From the NCBI GenBank assembly GCA_030066475.1, contig JASJBO010000365.1:1-7267 (forward strand): DNA of 7,267 nucleotides, written 5' to 3'. This stretch comes from Myxococcota bacterium (GTDB lineage Bacteria; Myxococcota_A; UBA9160; PR03). The notes under the pieces are model-generated. The model was given only the letters and a program-made list of their open reading frames with translations. It was not told the DNA's origin and searched no databases. How positions within the stretch are numbered: position 1 is the stretch's first letter; each line of letters opens with the position of its first letter. Positions 1 to 5,957 of the stretch are shown in pieces. Made by a program: the position numbers and the translations under genes.

Positions 1-128
1 TAGCTCAGCACGAGCGACACCAGCGCCCGCGCCAGCACGATCTCCTGGCTGGGCAGGCGTGCCCCGGCCCACTTGACGAAGACGGTCATCGTGCTGAAGG
101 CGAGCGCCGAGAGCACCATGAACCGCAC
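1..128 (-). CDS. EamA-family (DMT superfamily) membrane transporter, N-terminal fragment
   Basis: Only the first 42 codons are inside the window; the gene continues beyond base 1. The translation has a hydrophobic first segment (MVLSALAFSTMTVFVKWAG, residues 4-22), then a short loop (ARLPSQE), then the start of a second hydrophobic helix (IVLARALVSLVLS). A first helix ending near a Lys, followed by a polar loop and an ARA-type helix, is typical of the N-terminus of EamA drug/metabolite transporters, which are 10-helix inner-membrane proteins. The substrate cannot be told. The start is uncertain: GTG at 128 has a GGGATGG stretch about 9 bases upstream, ATG at 119 is three codons later, and an in-frame stop lies nine codons before the GTG. 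The gene begins 80 bases after the second ATPase gene on the same strand, so it may be cotranscribed. The last two bases read TA, so a stop at codon 43 is formally possible, but the family length makes Tyr more likely. Confidence 0.72.
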   Translation of the reverse strand, partial: MRFMVLSALAFSTMTVFVKWAGARLPSQEIVLARALVSLVLS

Positions 129-208
129 GCCGGGCGGCCATCCCAGCCGACTCTAGCTACTCCCTGTCTCGAAACGCGGAAGTGATCGGTTGGAAGAGCC
201 CCTTCACG
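129..208. other. 80-base intergenic gap between ATPase 2 and the EamA gene
   Basis: I see no open frame of interest, no strong hairpin followed by a T-run, and no clear promoter hexamers here. The best stem is a 4-bp GAAG/CTTC just after the ATPase stop codon, too weak to call a terminator. Read-through from the ole operon into the transporter gene is therefore possible. Confidence 0.5.
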
Positions 209-1339
209 TCACCCTTCTGACGCCTGGGCGCCCGCCTCGAGCTGGTCGGCGAGCGCGACCAGCGACTCCAGGTCCGAGGCCCCGGCGGGAAGCTCCGGCA
301 GGGCCAGCGCCAGGCCGCCGCCGGCCCGGGCCGCCAGCTCGCCGCGCAGCCGCTCGTGATCGCGGGCGCTCCGCGCCTCCGGCAGGGCCAGGGCCTCGAG
401 CTTCTCGAGGGCGCGCTGCGCCGGCGCCGGCGCGTCCGCGGGCAGGGTCACCTCGGACGGCATCGGGCGGTGGGCCGCGAAGGCCCGGCTGCGGTTCAGG
501 ATGTAGCCGGCCAGCGGCAGCGAGAGCGCGCGGGTCCTCTCCTCGAAGTAGAACGCCTCCTCGAGCGCCTCGGCGCGCGGAGAGCTCACCAGCAGGAAGA
601 TCACGTCGGGGCTGCTGAAGTAGTCGCGCATCTCGCCCTGGCTGCGATTCAGGTACTGCAGGACCTGCTCGAAGAGCAGCAGGAACTGCTGCAGCTCCTG
701 GCGCACCGCGGCGCCGAGGCCCCGGTCGAGGAGTCCCTCGAAGAGCTTCGTCGCCGCCTGGCGGATGCGGTTCTCGCTGCCGGGCAGGAACAGCCGGAGG
801 ATGCGCTGGTCGAGGAAGGCCGTGGCCCGCGACGGAGCCTCGAGGAAGCGCAGCGCGTCGCGCGACGGCGGCGTGTCGAGGATCACGAGGTCGTAGCGGT
901 CGTCGCGGACGTAGCCGTGCAGCGCCTCCACGGCCGTGTACTCCTGCATGCCGGCCACGATCGACGTGATGTGCCGGTAGATGCGGTTCTCGAGCAGCCG
1001 CTCCGCGGCCGCCGCGTCCGCGGACAGGCGGCGCACGGTGCGGTCGGAGACGGCCTGGGGATCGAGCATCCAGGCCGAGAGACCCCCGGGCGGCTCGATT
1101 CCGACGGCCCGCTGTCGCTCGGCGGGCAGCGGGTGGGGCTCGAGCTCGTGGGGCGAGACGCCCAGGGTCTGGGCGAGCCGCTTGCTGGGATCGATGGTGA
1201 TGACCAGCACGCGCCGTCCGGCTCGCGCCGCGGCGAGCGCCAGCGAGGCCGACGTGGTGGTCTTCCCGACGCCACCGGCCCCGCACACCACCACCACCCG
1301 CTTCTCGGCGAGAAGCCGCGCCAGCCGCCGCGCGCTCAC
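209..1339 (-). CDS. ArsA/Get3-family P-loop ATPase 2 (Rv3680-like, lacks the signature lysine)
   Basis: This 376-residue protein carries one nucleotide-binding domain of the ArsA/Get3 class. Visible motifs are the P-loop GAGGVGKTT (20-28), switch I ITIDPSKRL (47-55) and switch II LDTPPSR (154-160). It keeps the canonical Walker A Lys (26) but has Ala (21) where ArsA and Get3 carry the signature lysine that reaches across the dimer. The combination GAGGVGKTT, TIDP.KRLAQ.LG, DTPPSR and a C-terminal SDLESL.ALADQL matches, from memory, mycobacterial Rv3680, which is reported to work with Rv3679. A leucine- and phenylalanine-rich segment (about 214-241) could be the client-facing helical subdomain, by analogy with Get3. 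The only cysteine is Cys19, so the metalloid cysteines of arsenite-pump ArsA and the zinc CxxC of eukaryotic Get3 are both missing. The start is GTG at 1339, overlapping the previous stop as GTGA, with GGAG five bases upstream. It is a soluble cytosolic protein with no signal peptide. Substrate or client is unknown; an arsenic-pump role is unlikely. Confidence 0.9.
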   Translation of the reverse strand: MSARRLARLLAEKRVVVVCGAGGVGKTTTSASLALAAARAGRRVLVITIDPSKRLAQTLGVSPHELEPHPLPAERQRAVGIEPPGGLSAWMLDPQAVSDRTVRRLSADAAAAERLLENRIYRHITSIVAGMQEYTAVEALHGYVRDDRYDLVILDTPPSRDALRFLEAPSRATAFLDQRILRLFLPGSENRIRQAATKLFEGLLDRGLGAAVRQELQQFLLLFEQVLQYLNRSQGEMRDYFSSPDVIFLLVSSPRAEALEEAFYFEERTRALSLPLAGYILNRSRAFAAHRPMPSEVTLPADAPAPAQRALEKLEALALPEARSARDHERLRGELAARAGGGLALALPELPAGASDLESLVALADQLEAGAQASEG

Positions 1340-2322
1340 GTCGGCTCCATCAGGGCGCCGAGCCGCCGGCACAGCTCGGGGGGGACGGCGTTCGGCGGGC
1401 TGTCGGCCAGCTCGGGCAGCCCGAAGACCGGGACGTCCGTCTGCGAGCGCAGCTGCTGCTCGGCGGCGCGCGCGGTGCCGATCTGCTCGAAGGCGAGGGC
1501 TCCATGCACGGGACGCTCCTTCAGCAGCGCGTCGAGCGCGCGGCGCTCCTCCGGCTCGAAGGGGTCCTCGGGGATCCGGTTGAGCAGGATCCCGGCCGGC
1601 GTCACCTGCGTCGCGCGCAGCCCCTCGACCAGCTCCAGCGCCTCGGTCGCCGGCAGCAGCTCGGGCAGCGTCACGACCCAGGCCACGCCCTTCGCAGGGT
1701 CGTTGAGAAACGCCTGCCCTTCCCGCATGTAGCGGGGAATGGGTCCGTCCGGAAGCGCGTCCAGCAGGATCTCGGGCAGGCTGGTGAGCGCGAGCGTCTG
1801 CCCGGTCGCGGGCATGTCCGCGACGATCACCTCGTGCTCGAACGCGCCGTCCGGACGGGTGGCCTGGAGCAGCCGCAGCAGGTGGAAGAAGACCCCGAGC
1901 TCGTAGAGGGAGGGCACGGCGTCGACGAGCTTGCGCAGGGCCCGAGAGCGCAGGGCGGCGCGGATCAGCGGGCCCGCGGGAATCACGCTGTGGGCGAAGA
2001 GCTCCTGCCCGCGCGCCGCCCAGACGTGGCAGCCCCGGAGTCCGGGCGGTCCGAGCGGCTCCGGATCCGGCGTCAGGTGATCGCGACCGAACTTCCTCCC
2101 GATGGCCGAGTAGCCACCCTCGGGATCGCCGATCTGGGTGAGGAGCACGCGCCTGCCGTGCTGCGCTGCGGCGACGGCGAGCGCTGCCGCCACCGTGGTG
2201 CGCCCGACGCCGCCCTTGCCCGTGACGAGGTGGATGCGGCGGGACAGGAACTCGATCCGAGCGCTCGGGGGCGTCGGGGGGGAAGCGGGCGCGGATGCGT
2301 TCGGAGCGGCGGGATCCGTCAC
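1336..2322 (-). CDS. ArsA/Get3-family P-loop ATPase 1 (Rv3679-like, Arg in place of the Walker lysine)
   Basis: This 328-residue single-domain ATPase begins with about 22 residues of low-complexity Ala/Pro/Ser sequence. Then comes a beta strand and the P-loop TGKGGVGRTT (34-43), a switch I-like QIGDPEGG (63-70) and a switch II ADMPATGQT (168-176), which follows the DTAPTGHT pattern of ArsA. The signature Lys (36) is present, but Arg (41) replaces the canonical Walker A lysine, so ATP handling may depend on a partner. Hydrophobic stretches at 139-152 and 177-190 could form part of a client groove, by analogy with Get3. Cys98 and Cys318 are the only cysteines and form no CxxC. It starts with GTG overlapping the oleD stop as GTGA, and its own stop overlaps the next ATPase start the same way. 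The ribosome binding site is poor, so it probably relies on translational coupling. The likely role is one half of a heterodimer with the ATPase that follows. What it moves or chaperones is unknown. Confidence 0.88.
   Translation of the reverse strand: MTDPAAPNASAPASPPTPPSARIEFLSRRIHLVTGKGGVGRTTVAAALAVAAAQHGRRVLLTQIGDPEGGYSAIGRKFGRDHLTPDPEPLGPPGLRGCHVWAARGQELFAHSVIPAGPLIRAALRSRALRKLVDAVPSLYELGVFFHLLRLLQATRPDGAFEHEVIVADMPATGQTLALTSLPEILLDALPDGPIPRYMREGQAFLNDPAKGVAWVVTLPELLPATEALELVEGLRATQVTPAGILLNRIPEDPFEPEERRALDALLKERPVHGALAFEQIGTARAAEQQLRSQTDVPVFGLPELADSPPNAVPPELCRRLGALMEPT
1345..1348 (-). promoter_or_regulatory. Ribosome binding site for ATPase 2
   Basis: GGAG on the minus strand lies inside the last codons of ATPase 1, five bases before the GTG at 1339. 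It supports the GTG that overlaps the ATPase 1 stop as the true start, rather than an internal codon. Confidence 0.6.
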
Positions 2323-3347
2323 GCGCTCGGGCCCGCCCCCGGCGCGACGCCCGCCGCGGCCTGCTTCTGGAAGTGCTCGCGCAGGATCGCGAGCCCCTGG
2401 CTCGTGCTGACCCGAGGCACGTAGCCGAGGTCGCGGCGGGCGGCACCGAGAGCGTACCAGTGCGCCGTCGAGAGCTGGCTCGCGGCGAAGCGCGTGAGCG
2501 GCGGCTCGTCCTCGCGCCCGCGCAGTCGGTACCACAGCTCCAGCAGGGCCCCGACGCACCAGGCCACGCTCGCCGGAATGCGCTTCGTGACGGGAGGCAG
2601 GCCCGCCGCTTCGAGAATCGCGTTGACGAGCTCGCTCGCCGGGCGCGGCTCGCCCTGGGCAATGAAGTAGGCGCGACCGGCGCAGGCCGCCCCCGGATGC
2701 AGGCGGTCCGCGGCGAGCAGATGCGCGTCCGCCGCGTTGTCCACGTAGGTCGCGTCGACCCGCTTGTCCTCGCGGCCGACCAGGCGCACGCGGCCCGCGC
2801 GCGCCCGGGCCAGCAGGCGCGGGATCAGGTGGCGGTCCCCGGGTCCCCAGACGAGATGGGGGCGCAGCGCGACCGTCGCGAGCGACGCGTCGTTGGCGGC
2901 CCGCACGCGGCGCTCGGCTTCCGCCTTGGTCTCGGGGTACGCGGCCTCGAAGCGCTCGGCGTAGGGGAGCGACTCGTCGGCGCCCTCGATGTCCCCACCC
3001 GCGTGGACCACGCTCGGCGTGCTGGTGAACACGAGCCTCGCCACGCCGTGGCGGCGACAGGCCTCGATCGCGTTGTCGGTCCCGATCACGTTGGTGCGCC
3101 AGTACTCGGCGCGAGGCCCCCAGCCCCCCACCCGCGCCGCCACGTGGAAGACCACGTCGCAACCCTCGGCGGCGCGGGCCCAGGCCGACGCGTCGGCAAC
3201 GTCCCCCCGCCAGGTCTCGACGCCCAGGTCCTCGAGCTCCGGATAGCGCCCCCGCGCGAGGCTGCGCACGAGGTCGCCTCGCTCGACCAGGCGACGCGCG
3301 ATCGCCCCGCCGAGGAAGCCCCCGCCCCCGGTGACCAGCGCCTTCAC
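2319..3347 (-). CDS. oleD: OleD, NAD(P)H-dependent 2-alkyl-3-oxoalkanoate reductase
   Basis: OleD reduces the 2-alkyl-3-keto acid made by OleA to the 2-alkyl-3-hydroxy acid in the cytosolic olefin pathway. The 342-residue protein is an extended short-chain dehydrogenase of the 3-beta-HSD type. Features seen are the N-terminal Rossmann loop TGGGGFLG (6-13), arginines after the second strand (28, 32, 34) that favour NADP(H), the GDV acid site (49-51), the FHVAA strand (67-71), a Ser/Thr patch at 109-112 and the catalytic pair Tyr137/Lys141 (YPETK). LRPHLVWGPGD (161-171) is the usual substrate-side motif of this family. The start is GTG at 3347, which puts the Rossmann strand at residue 2; it overlaps the oleC stop as GTGA. 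A longer frame upstream is open only because of high GC. Its stop overlaps the ATPase 1 start. Without the neighbours it would be called a generic NAD-dependent epimerase; the oleABC context makes OleD nearly certain. Confidence 0.93.
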   Translation of the reverse strand: MKALVTGGGGFLGGAIARRLVERGDLVRSLARGRYPELEDLGVETWRGDVADASAWARAAEGCDVVFHVAARVGGWGPRAEYWRTNVIGTDNAIEACRRHGVARLVFTSTPSVVHAGGDIEGADESLPYAERFEAAYPETKAEAERRVRAANDASLATVALRPHLVWGPGDRHLIPRLLARARAGRVRLVGREDKRVDATYVDNAADAHLLAADRLHPGAACAGRAYFIAQGEPRPASELVNAILEAAGLPPVTKRIPASVAWCVGALLELWYRLRGREDEPPLTRFAASQLSTAHWYALGAARRDLGYVPRVSTSQGLAILREHFQKQAAAGVAPGAGPSA

Positions 3348-5050
3348 GCCGCCGCCCGGCGCCGGCCCGGAGCGCGCGCCAGCTGCCGCGCGGCCCAGTG
3401 CGCCAGCTCGGGGCGGCCGATCTTCGCGTTGTGCCGGACGTCCACCGGGAAGCCCGGATGGAAGAGCACCGTGCGGATCGCCCGGGTGCAAGCGTGGCGC
3501 GCGCCGATCTCGCGCAGCTCGGCGGCGATGCGCTCGCGGCCTGCGCTCGGTCGGCCTGGCCGCTGCAGCTCCACGCAGAGCACGGGCTGCTGGCCGCCGC
3601 CGCCGGGGATTCCCACCAGGGCCGTGCGTCGGACTGCCGGGTGGGCATCGAAGACGCCCTCACACGGCGCGGTGTACAGCGTCTCCGCGCAGGTCGTCAC
3701 CCGGTCGGCCTTGCGCCCGCAGTACCAGAGGCGCCCGCCCTCGTCGAGGTACCCCACGTCCCCCATGCGGTGCCAGAAGCCGCCGTCCGGATCGGCGATC
3801 TTGGCCAGCGCCGTCGCGTCGGGGCGGTTGTAGTAGCCGCGCGTCGCCTGCGGACCGCGCACGGTGATCTCGCCGATCTCGCCCGGCGGGAGCTCCAGAT
3901 CCGCGCTCCACTTCTCGATCGGGCCGTCGTCGATGCCGATGATGCGCAGCTCGATCGACGGCACCGGGCGCCCGACGCAGACGCCGGCGCCCTGGGCGGT
4001 CCGGGCGGCGGTCTCGGCCAGCACCTCGCGGCTCGAGATGCACGACACCGGCAGGCACTCGGTGGCGCCGTAGGGGGTCAGGACCTCGGCGCCGTCGGGC
4101 AGCATGCGGAGGAAGCGCGCCATCACCGACGCGGGCACCGGCGCCCCCGCGGAGATGACGCGGCGCAGGGTCGAGAGTCTCACCCGGCGGTCGATCCCGT
4201 AGCGGCCCACGGTGTCGAGCAGGGCCGGTGATCCGAACAGGTTGGTGGCCCCGAACGCCTCGGCCGGCTCGATGATCCGGCGCGGATCGACGTCGCCGGG
4301 CCGGGTGGGGTCCATGTCGGGGATCACCGCGCTCATGCCGAGGGCCGGATCGAACAGGGCGAAGAGGGGGAAGGTCGGCAGGTCGACCTCGCCCGGCGCG
4401 ATGGTGCCGAGCCCGCGGATCGCCTCGACCTGGGCCGCGAAGTTGCCGTGGCGGTAGACCACGCCCTTGGGCGGGCCGGTGCTGCCGCTGGTGAACAGGA
4501 TGGCCGCCTCCTCGTCGTCGCGCGTCGCGGCGACGGGGAAGGCCCCGCGCGAACGTCCGCGCGCGCGCAGCGCCTCGAGCGTGTGACCCCCCCAGAGCCA
4601 GCGCCGTCCCACCGTCACCGCGATCCGCAGCGTCGCGCGCGCCCAGCCGAGGCCGATCCGCGCGGCCTGTGCAGCCGGGACGCCGATGAAGGCCTCGGGC
4701 TCCGCCTCGCCGAGACAGCGGCGCAGGCGCCCCAGCCCGATGCCCGGGTCGACCATCACGGGCAGGGCGCCCAGCTTGAAGAGCGCCAGCGTCAGCGCGA
4801 AGAGCTCGCGGCTCGGGCGCACCATCAGCGCCGTGCGGACGCCGCGCTCGATGCCCACCGACTGGAGGCCCCAGGCGATCGCGTCGCTCTCTCGATCGAG
4901 CTCGCCGTTCGTGATGCGCGCGTAGCGGACGCCCGCCGCATCGCGGCGCTGCTCCGCGGTGTCCCGGCCGGGACGGCCGACGGGGAAGTGGATCGCCGTG
5001 GCCTCGGGCTCGGCGCGCGCGCGCTCGAGGACGAAGGAGGCGACGTTCAC
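3344..5050 (-). CDS. oleC: OleC, ATP-dependent beta-lactone synthetase
   Basis: OleC uses ATP to close 2-alkyl-3-hydroxy acids into beta-lactones, releasing AMP and pyrophosphate. The 568-residue protein belongs to the acyl-AMP ligase (ANL) superfamily. Seen in order are the phosphate-binding loop ILFTSGSTGPPKG (184-196), the aromatic motif PYGATE (326-331), GEIGEITVRGP (390-400), the ribose-binding Asp in GDVGYLD (430-436), the hinge region CGRKADR (444-450) and the C-terminal catalytic lysine Lys543 in NAKIGRPE. All hallmark residues are present, so it should be active. The start is GTG at 5050, 10 bases after the oleB stop. No good ribosome binding site precedes it, and the frame stays open a little upstream with no ATG or GTG, so the exact start is moderately sure. 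Its stop overlaps the oleD start. On its own it would be called a fatty-acyl-CoA synthetase, but the order oleB-oleC-oleD points to OleC. It is unfused here, unlike the OleBC fusions of many Actinobacteria. Confidence 0.95.
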   Translation of the reverse strand: MNVASFVLERARAEPEATAIHFPVGRPGRDTAEQRRDAAGVRYARITNGELDRESDAIAWGLQSVGIERGVRTALMVRPSRELFALTLALFKLGALPVMVDPGIGLGRLRRCLGEAEPEAFIGVPAAQAARIGLGWARATLRIAVTVGRRWLWGGHTLEALRARGRSRGAFPVAATRDDEEAAILFTSGSTGPPKGVVYRHGNFAAQVEAIRGLGTIAPGEVDLPTFPLFALFDPALGMSAVIPDMDPTRPGDVDPRRIIEPAEAFGATNLFGSPALLDTVGRYGIDRRVRLSTLRRVISAGAPVPASVMARFLRMLPDGAEVLTPYGATECLPVSCISSREVLAETAARTAQGAGVCVGRPVPSIELRIIGIDDGPIEKWSADLELPPGEIGEITVRGPQATRGYYNRPDATALAKIADPDGGFWHRMGDVGYLDEGGRLWYCGRKADRVTTCAETLYTAPCEGVFDAHPAVRRTALVGIPGGGGQQPVLCVELQRPGRPSAGRERIAAELREIGARHACTRAIRTVLFHPGFPVDVRHNAKIGRPELAHWAARQLARAPGRRRAAA

Positions 5051-5060
5051 CGGGTCCGGC

Positions 5061-5957
5061 TCATAGGGGATGGCGCGCCAGGAAGTCGCGGAGCCGCGGC
5101 GGGATCTCCGTCGCGGCGTCTTCCAGCACGTAGTGGCCCGCCTCGGGGAAGCGCTGCACCTCCGCTTGGGGCCAGATCTTCTCGAAGACGCTGCACACCT
5201 CCGGCTTGAAGACGAAGTCCTTCTCGCCCCAGAGCAGCAGGACCGGTGTGTCGTGGAACTGCGAGAGGCCCTTCTCCACCTCGCTCACGGTGTCATAGGC
5301 CGGGTCGCCGGGGGCCAGCGGGATGTCCTGCACGAAGCGCAGGGTCGCGATCCGGTGGTCGGGCGTGTCGTAGGGCGCGCAGTAGGCGTCGCGTACAGGC
5401 TTCGGCAGGCGCTTCGCGGGCGCCATCCAGGCGGCGCCGCGGCTGAACAGGTTCAGGTGCCGCACGCAGAGGGCGGCGAGTCGGGTGTTGCGCACGAAGG
5501 CCAGCGTCGCGGGCATTCGCATGTCGTCGGGCAGGTGGAACGCCGCGGTGTTCATCAGGACCAGTCGTCCCACCCGCTCGGGATGACGCACCGCCCACGC
5601 CATGGCGATCATGCCGCCCCAGTCGTGGGCCACCAGGGTGAGGGGCTCCGACAGCTCGAGCTGCTCCAGGAAGCGAGTGAAATCGGCGACCCGCTGGTCG
5701 AGCGTGTAGCGGTAGTGGGCGTCGTCGGGCTTGTCCGACAGGCCGCAGCCGATGTGGTCCGGGACCAGCAGGCGGTAGTCGTCGCGCAGCGCACGCACCA
5801 GGTCGCGGTAGTAGAACGACCAGGTGGGGTTCCCGTGCACCAGGACGAGCGGCTCGCCCGACCCCTCGTCCAGGTAGTGCAGGCGATGTCCCCCGCAGTC
5901 GCAGTAGTGCCCCTCGAAGGGATAGAGGGCAGGGGGAACGCGCGGCGCGTCGCTCAC
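5061..5957 (-). CDS. oleB: OleB, beta-lactone decarboxylase of the haloalkane dehalogenase-like alpha/beta-hydrolase fold
   Basis: OleB performs the last step, converting the cis-beta-lactone to a cis olefin and CO2. The 298-residue protein has the alpha/beta-hydrolase layout: oxyanion-hole motif HGNPTW (41-46), nucleophile Asp112 in AHDWGG, likely acid Asp247 in GEKD and base His275 in AGHYVLED. An Asp nucleophile followed by Trp, with Asn43 in the HGNP motif, is the haloalkane dehalogenase signature, and OleB belongs to that family. A cap domain with NTAAF (136-140) and several aromatics lies between strands. The start is GTG at 5957, overlapping the oleA stop as GTGA and giving the usual family length. 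The much longer open frame upstream, antisense-free but antiparallel in codon phase to oleA, is a GC artefact. It could be mislabelled a haloalkane dehalogenase, but its place between oleA and oleC makes OleB the better call. Having OleB means the pathway should go on to olefin instead of stopping at a beta-lactone. Confidence 0.94.
   Translation of the reverse strand: MSDAPRVPPALYPFEGHYCDCGGHRLHYLDEGSGEPLVLVHGNPTWSFYYRDLVRALRDDYRLLVPDHIGCGLSDKPDDAHYRYTLDQRVADFTRFLEQLELSEPLTLVAHDWGGMIAMAWAVRHPERVGRLVLMNTAAFHLPDDMRMPATLAFVRNTRLAALCVRHLNLFSRGAAWMAPAKRLPKPVRDAYCAPYDTPDHRIATLRFVQDIPLAPGDPAYDTVSEVEKGLSQFHDTPVLLLWGEKDFVFKPEVCSVFEKIWPQAEVQRFPEAGHYVLEDAATEIPPRLRDFLARHPL

Noticed and set aside
195..208. 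Possible intrinsic terminator after ATPase 2
   Set aside because: Only a 4-bp GAAG/CTTC stem and no T-run on the minus strand.
190..618. 142-codon plus-strand frame near the left edge
   Set aside because: Strongly Arg/Pro/Ala-biased, antisense to the end of ATPase 2, and without any motif.
356..1732. 458-codon open frame on the plus strand opposite the ATPase genes
   Set aside because: Its translation is low-complexity, rich in Arg, Gly, Ala and Pro, with no recognisable motif, and it runs antisense to two genes with clear conserved motifs. It is a high-GC shadow.
3348..3491. 48-codon extension upstream of OleD
   Set aside because: It overlaps the end of oleC in another frame and is low-complexity. 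The Rossmann motif must sit at the very N-terminus, which the GTG at 3347 provides.
2295..3833. 512-codon open frame on the plus strand opposite oleD and the end of oleC
   Set aside because: Arg/Ala/Pro/Gly-rich with no domain pattern, and antisense to genes whose catalytic motifs are intact. It stays open because GC-rich third positions leave few stops.
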